A stretch of DNA of 40,820 nt from Streptacidiphilus melanogenes (GTDB lineage Bacteria; Actinomycetota; Actinomycetes; Streptomycetales; Streptomycetaceae): contig NZ_BBPP01000001.1 in the NCBI RefSeq assembly GCF_000787835.1, positions 1-40,820 of the forward strand. The letters are read 5' to 3'. This document shows, one piece after another, positions 1 to 8,348 of the stretch. Under the pieces are notes generated by a model. That model was not told the origin of the DNA, did no database searches, and was given only the letters and a program-made list of their open reading frames with translations. How positions within the stretch are numbered: position 1 is the first letter of the stretch; the number at the start of each line of letters is the position of its first letter. The position numbers and the translations under genes were made by a program.

Positions 1-450
1 CGCCGCGCCCGCCGCGCCCGCCGCGCCCGCCGCTCGCGCCGCGCTGGGCGCGAGTGCGCACGCGCCGGAGCGGGAGAGAGCGAGGGAGGCCACGCTGTGC
101 TCGATCTCGGCGAGCAGTGTTCCGGCGCCCGGCAGCGACAGGGCCTCCAGCAACTCGCTCGGGTGAGTGAAGGCGACGCCGTCGAGGTTGACCGTGTACC
201 CCGCAGCGGGGGTGTCGACGTCATAGGCCCGCCGCTCGGGACCGCTGAGGCGTTCGCGCACGCCCGGCGCGAGTGGCAGCGGCTCGATCTGCAGCGCTCG
301 CCACAGCCGTGCCAGTACCGCCGCGCGGGCGCCGGGCAGGGCGGCGGCGAACGCGGCGTCGAGGTCCGGCCGCACGGCGTGGAGCTCGGCGGCGAAGGCC
401 GCCTCCGCGTGGCGGAGTGCGGTGGGCAGCAGATAGTCCGTGGCGCGCAT
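1..450 (-). CDS. IucA/IucC-family NIS siderophore synthetase, 5'-part only (runs off left edge)
   Basis: This is an open minus-strand frame of 150 codons without a stop before the window edge. It starts at the ATG at 448-450 with MRATDYLLPTALRHAE. The segment YDVDTPAAGYTVNLDGVAF followed by LLAEIEHSVASLALSR is the usual N-terminal signature of NIS (NRPS-independent siderophore) synthetases, where a D/H-SVANLALAR helix precedes the ATP-binding core. The family adenylates a carboxylate such as citrate, succinate or a hydroxamate precursor and condenses it with an amine or alcohol in the cytoplasm. The distal visible part becomes a low-complexity Ala/Gly stretch built on a 9-bp repeat. No strong ribosome-binding site precedes the ATG. 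The frame stays open for some way upstream (GSFPNSGYLTF), but I found no alternative start codon there. It is divergent from the second synthetase, which suggests a two-step siderophore assembly. Confidence 0.8.
   Translation of the reverse strand, partial: MRATDYLLPTALRHAEAAFAAELHAVRPDLDAAFAAALPGARAAVLARLWRALQIEPLPLAPGVRERLSGPERRAYDVDTPAAGYTVNLDGVAFTHPSELLEALSLPGAGTLLAEIEHSVASLALSRSGACALAPSAARAAGAAGAAGAA
2..36. repeat. 9-bp tandem repeat (CGCCCGCCG) in the NIS synthetase
   Basis: There are about three and a half copies of a 9-bp GC-only unit at the very left edge. Read on the minus strand it encodes repeated Ala-Ala-Gly. This looks like slippage-prone low-complexity coding sequence in the linker after the N-terminal domain. 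Confidence 0.6.
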
Positions 451-594
451 GAAGGTGAGGTACCCCGAATTGGGAAAGGATCCGTCTGGGCAGATGATCG
501 TCTGCCGGTTTCGCGGTGGACGAACCGTCCGCGGCGGCCATGGGGTCGGCCCGCCACAGCGGGGCCGACGGGGTGACGGGGTGCGGAGGCGGCT
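451..594. promoter_or_regulatory. Divergent promoter region of the two NIS synthetases with stacked palindromes
   Basis: The 144 bp between the two divergent starts hold three perfect inverted repeats. They are GGCAGA-N6-TCTGCC at 489-506, GGACG-AAC-CGTCC at 518-530, and an 8-bp stem GTCGGCCC/GGGCCGAC at 545-569 just before the plus-strand start. The first two have the shape of dimer operators. The third could fold in the mRNA leader. I do not see a classical 19-bp DmdR/IdeR iron box here. Confidence 0.4.
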
Positions 595-2349
595 ATGAAC
601 GGCGGGGCGGCGCGCGATCGGACGGGCAACCGTCAGGCGGGGACCGATCGCACCGGGAGCGGCGGAACGCCGGGCGCAGGCTCGAGCGGTGCGAGCTCAG
701 GCCTGGGCGCAGGCTCGAGCGGTCCGAACTCAGGCCCGAACCCAGGCTCGAGCGCAGGCCCGAACGCCCGCCCGAGCGGCCCGAACGCCGACCCGGGCGG
801 AGTGTGGAGCGGCTGGGGACCGGGGGAGGCGGAGGCGGCGACGGCGCTGCTCAACTGCCTGACCAGGGAGCTCGCCGAGCCGCGTCCCGGTGGCGGGTCG
901 GGCCACCGCCTGAGCGGGACCGGACGGACACTGACCGTCGGTGCGGGCCGCTGGCCGCAGCCGCCGTTGGCCGTCGACGGGCTCGCGCTGACCGGGTTCG
1001 ACGCGCTGGTGGGCCTCGTCGAGGAGGAGCTGCGGGCCCGTACCGGGGTGGAGAACGCGACGCTCGGGGCGGAGATCCGCGACAGCCGGGACGTCGTGGC
1101 CGCGTTGCTGTCCGCGCGCGCGGCCGCATCGGCGCGGGACGAGAAGCCCGTCGACGACCTGTACCTGCGCTCCGAGCAGGCGCTGCTCGCCGGGCACCGC
1201 TACCACCCGGCGCCCAAGACGCGCGGCGGCGGCGTGCGGGAGAGCTGGCTGCCGTACGCGGCGGAGGCGGGAGCCCGATACCCGCTCACGCTGCTGGGGG
1301 TGCGTGAGGATCTGCTGGGCGGGGAGGGCGCGACCGGCGCGATCGACGCGTTGTGGGGTGACGCCGCTCCGTCCGGCTACCGCGTGCTGCCTGCGCACCC
1401 GTGGCAGTTGGCGTTGCTGCGTGCGCATCCGACGCTCGCGCCGGACACGCTGACGGCCCTCGCCGACGGCAGGATGCGGGTCCTCGGCCGCACCGAGGAG
1501 CTCGCGTTCGCAACATCCTCGCTGCGCACCGTCCATCTGCCGGATGCGGACCTCTCCCTCAAGTTCAGCCTGGAGGTGCGGATCACCAATGATGTCCGCC
1601 GCCTCTGGCTGCGCGATCTGCGCTGGCTGCAGCCGCTCGGCGAGGTGCTGGCGGAGCTGCCGATCGGAGCTCACCTGCTGGCCGACCAGGGCTACCGCAC
1701 GCTCGCCGGGCACGGTGAGGAGGGCTGGGAGGCGTACGCCGTGCTGCAACGCGAGGGGTTGGCCCACCGCGTGCGGCCGGGGCTCACACCGTTGCTGGCG
1801 GCAGGCGTGAGCGAGGGCTTCGCGGGCAATCCGCTGGACGGTCTGACGGCTGATCAGGCGTTGGTCTGGTGGCGCCGCTACGTCGAACTGCTCGCTCCGC
1901 CCGCGCTGGAGGCGTTGCGGGACCATGGCGTCGTGCTGGAGTGCCACCTGCAGAACGTGCTGGTCGCCGTGGACGGCGACGGCATGCCGGGCCAGGTCCT
2001 CTTCCGCGACCACGAGGGCGTCAAGCTCACCACCGACCACCACGAGGCCCTGCTCGCCCGCTTCGGCCCGGACACCCCCACGCCGGGGGTCAGCCCGGCC
2101 AAGGGCCGGGACCGGCTGCTGTACTGCCTGGTCGTCAACAACCTGTGGGAGATCGCCGGTGCGATCGCCGAACGCCACCCCTCGCTCGCGGCGGAGCTGT
2201 GGCCCGAGGCCCGCCGCCTGCTGGCGGACCACGCCGACCTGCTGTCCGTCTCCCACATCCCCGGCAAGACCAACCTCCTGCTGCGGTGGCTCGACGCGGA
2301 CGGCGGCGACTCGACCTACACCCCGCTGCACAACCCGTTTGCAGGGTAG
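595..2349 (+). CDS. IucA/IucC-family NIS siderophore synthetase
   Basis: This 584-residue protein belongs to the superfamily that condenses carboxylate and amine building blocks into hydroxamate/carboxylate siderophores using ATP. Visible motifs are GHRYHPAPKTRGG near residue 200, HPWQ near 268, SSLRTV followed by KFSLEVRITND near 323, ECHLQNVLV near 448 and FRDHEGVKL near 470. These form the ATP, Mg and substrate pocket of the family. The catalytic region begins only around residue 75. Before it lies an odd Gly/Ser/Pro/Asn-rich extension with repeated GSS-GPN-like units. The ATG at 595 has GGAGG five bases upstream, so the extension is probably translated, although an internal start cannot be excluded. 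The pairing with the divergent synthetase suggests that one enzyme makes the half-amide and the other finishes the molecule. The substrate cannot be told from sequence. Confidence 0.9.
   Translation: MNGGAARDRTGNRQAGTDRTGSGGTPGAGSSGASSGLGAGSSGPNSGPNPGSSAGPNARPSGPNADPGGVWSGWGPGEAEAATALLNCLTRELAEPRPGGGSGHRLSGTGRTLTVGAGRWPQPPLAVDGLALTGFDALVGLVEEELRARTGVENATLGAEIRDSRDVVAALLSARAAASARDEKPVDDLYLRSEQALLAGHRYHPAPKTRGGGVRESWLPYAAEAGARYPLTLLGVREDLLGGEGATGAIDALWGDAAPSGYRVLPAHPWQLALLRAHPTLAPDTLTALADGRMRVLGRTEELAFATSSLRTVHLPDADLSLKFSLEVRITNDVRRLWLRDLRWLQPLGEVLAELPIGAHLLADQGYRTLAGHGEEGWEAYAVLQREGLAHRVRPGLTPLLAAGVSEGFAGNPLDGLTADQALVWWRRYVELLAPPALEALRDHGVVLECHLQNVLVAVDGDGMPGQVLFRDHEGVKLTTDHHEALLARFGPDTPTPGVSPAKGRDRLLYCLVVNNLWEIAGAIAERHPSLAAELWPEARRLLADHADLLSVSHIPGKTNLLLRWLDADGGDSTYTPLHNPFAG
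672..800 (+). repeat. Low-complexity repeats encoding a Gly/Ser/Pro/Asn N-terminal tail
   Basis: Imperfect direct repeats of a unit like GGCTCGAGCG plus GTCCGAACTCAGGCCC encode the GASSG, GSSGPNSGPNPG and SSAGPN segments. This block lies before the conserved synthetase fold and has no counterpart in typical family members that I know. Confidence 0.6.
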
Positions 2350-2578
2350 CGGGGTAGTGGTGGGGCGGTAGGCTGCCGTCGGCCCGCGCGACCGCGTGCG
2401 GGCGTCCACGAACCAGTGATCATCAAGGACTGACGCCCATGACCTCGGCGACCCGCAGCGGCCGCCGGTGGCGGGGCTGAGCCTGTCGGCTCGGCCCGGA
2501 CCTGCCTGAGCGGCCCCACGACGTGTCCAGCGAGCGCTCGCGGCGCTTCGCCATGCCATCAACCGTGAGGTCATCATC

Positions 2579-3370
2579 GTGGACCTGGATGTCCAGAGCT
2601 TTGCCGTCGCCCATCTCCGTCGCCGTCCCGAGGTCGTCGAGACGGGCGGTTTCGTGATCGGGATCGACCCCGCCACCACCAGCCCCCACCTGAACTACGC
2701 GACGCCGCTGCCCGGCGCCGAGCCGACGCCCTCGGACGTGAGGGCGCTGGTGCGGGAGTTCCGCACGCGCGGCCTGCTGCCGCGACTGGAGTTCGCTCCC
2801 GATGCCGCGCCCGCCGTCGAGGCGGTGCTGCGGGCCGCCGGGTTCGGCACGGAGGCGGAGCACGCGTACCTGGTCTGCACGCCGGACACCTTCGTGCCGC
2901 TCACACACGCGGGGGCCGTGCCAGGCGCGGACGCCGCGCCACACGCCGGGGCCGTGCCGCGCGTCGAGACTCCGGGGTCGGACGAGGACTACGCCGCTCT
3001 CGACGCCGCGCTGGCGGAGGCGTTCGGCGGCGCGTTCCCGCCTTCGCCCGAGGGCGCGGCGCGACTGCGACGCACCCAGGACGGCGGGGGAGCCGTGCGC
3101 TTCGTCCGGGTCGACAAAGAGGTCGCGGGCGGGGCGCTGTGCTCGGCGCCGGCGGTGGGGATGGCGGAACTCGCGGGTGTGGGGACCCGCCCGGCCTTCC
3201 GGGGACGCGGCATCGCGCAGGCGGTCACCGCCGAGTTGGCCATGGCGTCGTTCGCCCACGGCGCACGTGGCGTCTGGCTCGAGTACGACGGAGAGGGTTC
3301 GCGCCGCGTGTACGAGCGCGTCGGCTTCCGGCCGCGGGGCACCCGGCTCTACGTCTCGCTGCCGGGATGA
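2579..3370 (+). CDS. GNAT-family N-acetyltransferase
   Basis: This 263-residue protein starts at GTG 2579, with GAGG a few bases upstream. The C-terminal half carries the acetyl-CoA site: AGVGTRPAFRGRGIAQAVTA is the V-G-T-x-P-x-x-R-G-R-G-I-A motif A, and GVWLEYDGEGSRRVYERVGFRPRGT is the motif-B and C-terminal strand-helix. The N-terminal half (LNYATPLPGAEPTP..., then LEFAPDAAPAVEAVLRAAGFG) looks like a second, degenerate GNAT-like lobe. This tandem layout is common in actinobacterial acetyltransferases of unknown substrate. It follows the siderophore synthetase by 229 bp on the same strand. Acetylation of an N-hydroxy-amine is therefore thinkable, but the sequence does not resemble the IucB type and a separate role is more likely. 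Confidence 0.8.
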   Translation: MDLDVQSFAVAHLRRRPEVVETGGFVIGIDPATTSPHLNYATPLPGAEPTPSDVRALVREFRTRGLLPRLEFAPDAAPAVEAVLRAAGFGTEAEHAYLVCTPDTFVPLTHAGAVPGADAAPHAGAVPRVETPGSDEDYAALDAALAEAFGGAFPPSPEGAARLRRTQDGGGAVRFVRVDKEVAGGALCSAPAVGMAELAGVGTRPAFRGRGIAQAVTAELAMASFAHGARGVWLEYDGEGSRRVYERVGFRPRGTRLYVSLPG

Positions 3371-3376
3371 GCGCGG

Positions 3377-3405
3377 GGTAGGGGTTTGCCTACCTGAGCT
3401 GTAGG
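3377..3405. promoter_or_regulatory. Inverted repeat before the two-component operon
   Basis: GGTAGG-N6-CCTACC at 3377-3394 is a perfect dyad, and a third GTAGG follows at 3401. The third copy can also pair with CCTAC. It lies 90-120 bp before the kinase start and just after the GNAT stop codon. It is either an operator, possibly autoregulatory for the two-component system, or a weak terminator of the GNAT gene. There is no T-tract. Confidence 0.35.
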
Positions 3406-3495
3406 TTCCGGCCCATCGCGTCCCGGAGGGCGACCGCAGCAGCATGGGGTTGTGGTCGCAGCGGGCGGTCCGGGAGTCGAGAGGGGGTGGTGGTG

Positions 3496-5130
3496 ATGCC
3501 GCCGGTGCTGGTGGACCGGGAGCCCTGGTTGCTGTTCGTGGTCGTGGCGTTGACCGCGGTGTGTGGTGGGGTGGCCGTCCGGGCGGAGGGGTTCAGGGAC
3601 CGCGGTGAGGGCTCGGTGCGCGCTGAGGCGTTCCGACGGGCCGTCGGGCGGATCGGGTGGCCGGTGGCGCCCGTGCTGGTGGGGGCTGCGGTGTACGCGG
3701 CCGTGCAGGCGCTGCTGGTGGACCTGCACAGCACGGGCGGCTCCGGCATGGTGGTGACCGTGGCGGGGTTGGCCCCGTCGGGGCTGCTGGCGTCGCTGGT
3801 GCTGCTGACCGGCTTGCTGCTCACCGCACTGCCCCCGCTCGCGGGCACGTTCACGGGGGGCCGTCACCGCTGGACCCTGCCGACGGTCGCGGTGGCGAGT
3901 GCCGAACTGCTCATCGGCCTCGATCCGTTCCAGACGCCGCACAGCAGGCCGCTGGCGGACTACCTGGTCGGCGGCGTGCTCGGCCTGCTGCTCGCCCTCG
4001 GGGCGTGGGCCGCCCTGCTGCGGCCGGGCGGGGCCGGGGCCACACGGCTCGTGCCTTGGTCACTGCTGCTGCCGGGCGTCGTAGCGACGCTCGGAGACGT
4101 GCTGGGTCTGGACCTCTGGGTGCCCGCGCCGCCGGGGACGGGGACCCTGCTCGCCGTGGCCGCCCTGGTGACGGGAGTCGTCGCACTGGTCGGGGCGGGC
4201 GCCGTCGTGGCGCGGTGGCCGGGGGCCGCAGCGGACGTGGCGGTGCTCGCACTGGTCGGCGTCGGGGCGTACGGCATCGCCCAGGGGGCGTTCGGGCGGA
4301 CGCTGGTGGTGGTGGGGACGTTCGGGTCGCCGCGCGGGCCGATGCCCACGGTCCCGGCCGGTTTCGGCCACAACGCGGCCGTGCTGGGCGGGATCCAGGG
4401 CGCGTTGCTGCTCGCCCTCGGGCTGTGGCTGCTGCCCCGCACGGTGCTGCCGGACGCCCGGCGCCTGTGGGGGCACGCGGCGGACCCGGCGCTGACCGAG
4501 CGTGTGCGGGAGCTGACCGAGACCCGCGCGGAGGCGGTCAGCTCCGCCGCGGCCGAGCTGCGGCGGATCGAGCGCGACCTGCACGACGGGGCGCAGGGGC
4601 GGCTGGTCGCCATCGGGATGAACCTGCGCGCCGCCGAGGACATGATCGCGAGCAGCCCGCACGAGGCCACCGCGCTCGTCGCGGAGGCCCGCGCCGCCTC
4701 GGCGGTCGCCCTGGAGGAGCTTCGCTGCCTGGTCCAGGGCATCTGCCCGCCGATGCTGGCCGACCGCGGCCTGGGGGAGGCGATCCGGGCGCTGGCCCTG
4801 GATCTGCCGCTCCCCTGCGGGACCGAGATCGACCTGCCCGGTCAACGGCTCGCCGTGCCACTGGAGTCGGCCTGCTACTTCGCCGTCGCCGAGGTGGTGA
4901 CCAACGCCGTGCGGCACGCCGACGCACGCAGCCTGCGGATCCGGGCCGCCTTGGCGGACGGGATGCTGCGCATCGAGGTGACCGACGACGGGGTCGGCGG
5001 CGCGGATCCCGCGGCGGGAAGCGGACTGGCCGGAGTGGAGCGGCGGTTGGCCGCCTTCGATGGCATCCTGGCGGTCAGCAGTCCGCCCGGGGGGCCGACG
5101 ATCGTGGTCATGGAGGTGCCGTGCCCGTAG
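3496..5130 (+). CDS. NarL-type sensor histidine kinase with multi-pass membrane input domain
   Basis: The first 330 or so residues are about nine hydrophobic helices (for example LLFVVVALTAVCGGVAV and GALLLALGLWLLP) with no large extracellular loop, so the signal is probably sensed within the membrane. A HisKA_3 dimerisation helix follows, with the phospho-accepting His about residue 363 in RIERDLHDGAQGRL. The ATPase domain follows it: N-box VVTNAVRHAD, then DDGVGGADPAAGSGLAGVERRL and a GGPT end. I prefer the ATG at 3496, nine bases after GAGGGGG; the in-frame GTG at 3487 would add three residues. The stop overlaps the start of the response regulator by 10 bp, so kinase and regulator are translationally coupled and form a cognate pair. 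Confidence 0.9.
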   Translation: MPPVLVDREPWLLFVVVALTAVCGGVAVRAEGFRDRGEGSVRAEAFRRAVGRIGWPVAPVLVGAAVYAAVQALLVDLHSTGGSGMVVTVAGLAPSGLLASLVLLTGLLLTALPPLAGTFTGGRHRWTLPTVAVASAELLIGLDPFQTPHSRPLADYLVGGVLGLLLALGAWAALLRPGGAGATRLVPWSLLLPGVVATLGDVLGLDLWVPAPPGTGTLLAVAALVTGVVALVGAGAVVARWPGAAADVAVLALVGVGAYGIAQGAFGRTLVVVGTFGSPRGPMPTVPAGFGHNAAVLGGIQGALLLALGLWLLPRTVLPDARRLWGHAADPALTERVRELTETRAEAVSSAAAELRRIERDLHDGAQGRLVAIGMNLRAAEDMIASSPHEATALVAEARAASAVALEELRCLVQGICPPMLADRGLGEAIRALALDLPLPCGTEIDLPGQRLAVPLESACYFAVAEVVTNAVRHADARSLRIRAALADGMLRIEVTDDGVGGADPAAGSGLAGVERRLAAFDGILAVSSPPGGPTIVVMEVPCP

Positions 5131-5795
5131 GCCCCGTCCGGTTGGTCGTCGCGGAGGATCTCTACCTGCTGCGGGAAGGCCTGGTCCGGCTGCTCAAGGC
5201 ACGGGGGTTCGAGATCGCGGCGGCCACCGACAGCGCGCCGGACCTGCTCGCCGCGCTGCTGGAGCACCGGCCGGAGCTGGCGATCGTGGACATCCGGCTG
5301 CCGCCGACCAACACCGACGACGGGCTCCGGGCGGCGCTCGCCGCGCGGGAGCAGATCCCCGGGCTGCCGATCCTGCTGCTGTCGCAGTACGTCGAGCCGG
5401 TGTACGCGCAGGAGTTGCTCGCCGACCAGGCGGGCGGGGTCGGCTACCTGCTCAAGGACCGGGTCTTCAGCGACGACCAGTTCGTCGACGCGATCCGGGC
5501 GGTCGCGGCGGGCGGGACGGTGATGGACCCGCAGGTGGTGACGAAGCTGCTGGTGCGGCGCAGCCGCAGCGAGCCGCTCTTGCGCCTCTCCGAGCGCGAG
5601 CGCCAGGTGCTGGAGCTGATGGCCGAGGGACGTTCCAACAGCGCGATCGCGAACCGGCTGTTCGTCAGCGAGAAGGCCGTCTCCAAGCACAGCACCAGCA
5701 TCTTCACCAAGCTGGAGCTGGCGCCCTCCGACGACGACAACCGGCGCGTGCTGGCGGTGCTCGCCTACCTGATGGCGGCGCCCAAGCCGTCCTGA
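5121..5795 (+). CDS. NarL/FixJ-family response regulator (partner of the upstream kinase)
   Basis: This 224-residue regulator starts at GTG 5121, with GGAGG at 5112-5116, inside the end of the kinase gene. The receiver domain shows the acidic pocket (VVAEDLYLL), the phosphorylation site Asp57 in AIVDIRLPP, the LLLSQYVE switch strand and the conserved Lys in GYLLKDRVF. The C-terminal LuxR-type helix-turn-helix is clear in LSERERQVLELMAEGRSNSAIANRLFVSEKAVSKH. Targets cannot be read from the sequence. The dyad upstream of the kinase (3377-3405) is a plausible autoregulatory site. Confidence 0.92.
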   Translation: MPVGPVRLVVAEDLYLLREGLVRLLKARGFEIAAATDSAPDLLAALLEHRPELAIVDIRLPPTNTDDGLRAALAAREQIPGLPILLLSQYVEPVYAQELLADQAGGVGYLLKDRVFSDDQFVDAIRAVAAGGTVMDPQVVTKLLVRRSRSEPLLRLSERERQVLELMAEGRSNSAIANRLFVSEKAVSKHSTSIFTKLELAPSDDDNRRVLAVLAYLMAAPKPS

Positions 5796-5813
5796 TGAAC
5801 GCGGGAGGGCGGG

Positions 5814-5860
5814 ACGCGGGAGGGCGGGACCGGCATCAAGCCGGTCCCGCCCTCCCGCGT
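5814..5860. terminator. Strong bidirectional terminator, 21-bp perfect stem
   Basis: Arms 5814-5834 and 5840-5860 are perfectly complementary around the 5-nt loop ATCAA. It sits between the regulator stop (5795) and the topoisomerase stop (5874), which converge on it. It lacks a T-tract, as is common in Streptomyces. The 15-bp start of the left arm (ACGCGGGAGGGCGGG) is also present just before it, at 5799-5813, as a tandem copy. Confidence 0.85.
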
Positions 5861-5873
5861 TCCTGCACGGGAC

Positions 5874-8348
5874 CTACGCCATGCCGGAGACCGCCGCGAT
5901 GTCCTTGGCCAGCGGGACGCCGGAGCCGTCGCGGCGCGGGTCGCGAGCCGGGAGCTCGGCGGGGGTGCCGTTGGCCGTGGCCGCGCGGGCGGGGGCGCCG
6001 CCGGCCCAGGCGAAGACCAGCTTGTCCTCGCCCTTGAGGAAGCGCTGGCAGCGGACGCCGCCGGTGGCGCGGCCCTTGCGCGGGTACTGCTCGAACGGGG
6101 TGGCCTTGGCCGTGGCCTGGCCCATGCCGTCGAGCGCGTCCGAGGAGCCCGCGACGGTGACGACGAGGGCGTCCTGCGCCGGGTCCACCGCCGTGAAGGA
6201 GAGCACCTTCGCGCCGTCGGCGAGCTTGACGCCCGCCATGCCGCCGGCGGGACGGCCCTGCGGGCGGACCTGGCCGGCCGGGTAGCGCAGCAGCTGGGCG
6301 TCGGAGGTGATGAAGACGAGGTCCTCCTCGCCCGTGCGCAGTTCGACCGCGCCGACGATCCGGTCGCCGTCCTTGAGGGCGATGATCTCGAACTCGTCCT
6401 TGTTGTCCGGCCAGTCCGGCACGACGCGTTTGACGACGCCCTGCTCGGTGCCGAGTGCCAGGCCGGGGGAGGACTCGTCGAGCGTCGTCAGCGCGAGGAC
6501 GGACTCGCCCGCCTCCAGCTTGAGGAACTCGGCGACCTTCGCGCCGCCGGCCAGGGCCGGGGTGTGCGCGCTCGGCGGCAGCTGGGGCAGGTCGATCACC
6601 GGCAGCCGCAGCACGCGTCCGGCGTCGGTGACGACGCCGATGTGGCCGCGGGCGGTGGCGGGGACCGCGGAGACGATCACGTCGTGCCGGGCGCGCTTGC
6701 CGGCGTCGCCGTCGCCGTCGCCGTCGCCGTCCGGGACCGGGGTCCCGGCGTCGGCGGTGCGGGCCAGCAGGCCCGTGGAGGAGAGCAGCACGCGGCACGG
6801 GTCGTCGGCGACCTCGAGCGGGACCGCGATGGCGGCGACCGAGCCGGCCTCCAGCAGCACGGTGCGCCGCTCGGTGCCGAACTTCTTGGCCACGGCCGCG
6901 AGTTCGTCGGAGACGACCTTGCGCAGCACGGTGTCCGACTCGAGGATCTCGGTCAGGGCCGCGATCTCGGCGTTGAGCTTCTCCTGCTCCGCCTCCAGCT
7001 CGATCCGGTCGAAGCGGGTGAGGCGGCGCAGCGGGGTGTCGAGGATGTACGCGGTCTGCGTCTCGGACAGGCCGAACCGCTCGATCAGGCGCTCCTTGGC
7101 CTGCGCCGCGTTGTCGCTCGATCGGATGATGGAGATGACCTCGTCGATGTCGAGCAGCGCGACGAGCAGGCCCTCGACCAGGTGCAGCCGGTCCTGGCGC
7201 TTGCGACGGCGGAAGTCGCTGCGCCGGCGGACCACCTCGAAGCGGTGGTCGACGTAGACCTCGAGCAGCTCCCGCAGGCCCAGCGTCAGCGGCTGGCCGT
7301 CGACCAGGGCCACGTTGTTGATGCCGAAGGTCTCCTCCATCGGCGTCAACTTGTAGAGCTGCTCCAGCAGCGCCTCGGGCACGAAGCCGTTCTTGACCTC
7401 GATGACCAGGCGCAGGCCGTGGGCACGGTCCGTCAGGTCCTTGACGTCGGCGATGCCCTGGATCTTCTTGGCGCCCACCAGATCCTTGATCTTGGCGATC
7501 ACCTTCTCCGGGCCGACCGTGAACGGCAGCTCGGTGACGACCAGGCCCTTGCGGCGCGGGGTGACGTCCTCGACGGACACCTTGGCGCGGATCTTGAAGG
7601 TGCCGCGGCCGCTCTCGTAGGCGTCGCGGATGCCGTCCAGGCCGACGACCAGACCGCCGGTCGGCAGGTCGGGGCCCGGGATGAAGCGCATCAGGGTGTC
7701 GAGGTCGGCGCCCGGGTGCTTGATCAGGTGGCGGGCGGCGGCGACGACCTCGGTCAGGTTGTGCGGCGGCATGTTGGTGGCCATGCCGACGGCGATCCCG
7801 GAGACGCCGTTGACCAGCAGGTTCGGGAAGGCGGAGGGGAGAACCTCCGGCTCCTGCTCGCTGCCGTCGTAGTTGGGCCGGAAGTCGACGGTCTCCTCGT
7901 CGATCGTCTCGACCATGGCCATCGCGGCCTCGGTGAGCCGGGCCTCGGTGTAACGCATGGCGGCCGGCGGGTCGTCGTTGCCGAGCGAGCCGAAGTTGCC
8001 GTGGCCGTCGATCAGCGGCAGCCGCATCGAGAACGGCTGGGCCATGCGCACCAGCGTGTCGTAGATGGCGGTGTCGCCGTGCGGGTGCAGGCGGCCCATC
8101 ACCTCGCCGACGACGCGGGCGCTCTTGACGTGGCCGCGGTCGGGCCGCAGGCCCATCTCGTTGGCCTGGTAGAGGACACGCCGGTGCACGGGCTTGAGGC
8201 CGTCCCTGGCGTCGGGGAGCGCCCGGGAGTAGATCACCGAGTAGGCGTACTCCAGGTAGGAGCTCTGCATCTCGTCCACCACGTCGATGTCGAGGATGCG
8301 CTCCTCGAAATCCTCGGGCGGAGGGGTCTGCGAACTGCGGCGGGCCAT
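5874..8348 (-). CDS. parC: DNA topoisomerase IV subunit A (ParC/GyrA-like)
   Basis: This 824-residue type IIA topoisomerase breakage-reunion subunit unlinks daughter chromosomes together with a ParE ATPase, which is not in this window. The winged-helix region shows the catalytic tyrosine (Y133 in AAMRYTEARL). The quinolone pocket HPHGDTAIYDTLVRMAQ has Thr93 where E. coli GyrA has Ser83, and Asp97 where it has Asp87. The C-terminal pinwheel (ITSDAQLLRYPAGQVRPQGR ... QYPRKGRATGGVR) has no canonical QRRGGKG GyrA box, which favours topoisomerase IV over gyrase. The ATG at 8348 (MARRSSQTPPPEDF) was chosen because conservation begins there. A (DG)n run in the pinwheel reflects a hexanucleotide repeat. 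Confidence 0.93.
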   Translation of the reverse strand: MARRSSQTPPPEDFEERILDIDVVDEMQSSYLEYAYSVIYSRALPDARDGLKPVHRRVLYQANEMGLRPDRGHVKSARVVGEVMGRLHPHGDTAIYDTLVRMAQPFSMRLPLIDGHGNFGSLGNDDPPAAMRYTEARLTEAAMAMVETIDEETVDFRPNYDGSEQEPEVLPSAFPNLLVNGVSGIAVGMATNMPPHNLTEVVAAARHLIKHPGADLDTLMRFIPGPDLPTGGLVVGLDGIRDAYESGRGTFKIRAKVSVEDVTPRRKGLVVTELPFTVGPEKVIAKIKDLVGAKKIQGIADVKDLTDRAHGLRLVIEVKNGFVPEALLEQLYKLTPMEETFGINNVALVDGQPLTLGLRELLEVYVDHRFEVVRRRSDFRRRKRQDRLHLVEGLLVALLDIDEVISIIRSSDNAAQAKERLIERFGLSETQTAYILDTPLRRLTRFDRIELEAEQEKLNAEIAALTEILESDTVLRKVVSDELAAVAKKFGTERRTVLLEAGSVAAIAVPLEVADDPCRVLLSSTGLLARTADAGTPVPDGDGDGDGDAGKRARHDVIVSAVPATARGHIGVVTDAGRVLRLPVIDLPQLPPSAHTPALAGGAKVAEFLKLEAGESVLALTTLDESSPGLALGTEQGVVKRVVPDWPDNKDEFEIIALKDGDRIVGAVELRTGEEDLVFITSDAQLLRYPAGQVRPQGRPAGGMAGVKLADGAKVLSFTAVDPAQDALVVTVAGSSDALDGMGQATAKATPFEQYPRKGRATGGVRCQRFLKGEDKLVFAWAGGAPARAATANGTPAELPARDPRRDGSGVPLAKDIAAVSGMA
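6703..6732. repeat. GTCGCC hexanucleotide tandem repeat inside parC
   Basis: About four to five perfect copies of a 6-bp unit encode alternating Asp-Gly between two blades of the C-terminal pinwheel. This is a microsatellite-like run that could vary in copy number without breaking the frame. Confidence 0.8.

Noticed and set aside
97-576. Plus-strand ORF of 159 codons at the left edge
   Set aside because: It is antisense to the NIS synthetase frame on the minus strand, which shows clear family motifs; this frame shows none.
451-594. Iron box (DmdR/IdeR) between the siderophore genes
   Set aside because: I searched by eye for the TTAGGTTAG-type 19-mer and found only unrelated palindromes.
2439-2480. 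13-codon ORF (MTSATRSGRRWRG) with AAGGA upstream, before the GNAT gene
   Set aside because: A leader peptide is possible, but it is too short and no associated structure or attenuator is convincing.
730-2679. Long minus-strand ORF (649 codons) under the second NIS synthetase
   Set aside because: Long antisense frames are expected in very GC-rich genes. It has no recognisable domain and ignores the intergenic gap.
5799-5828. CRISPR-like repeat near the terminator
   Set aside because: Only two 15-bp direct copies, one of them an arm of the terminator stem; no spacers.
5874-8348. Gyrase A instead of topoisomerase IV A
   Set aside because: The canonical GyrA box is missing in the C-terminal domain and the gene is not beside gyrB, dnaA or recF.
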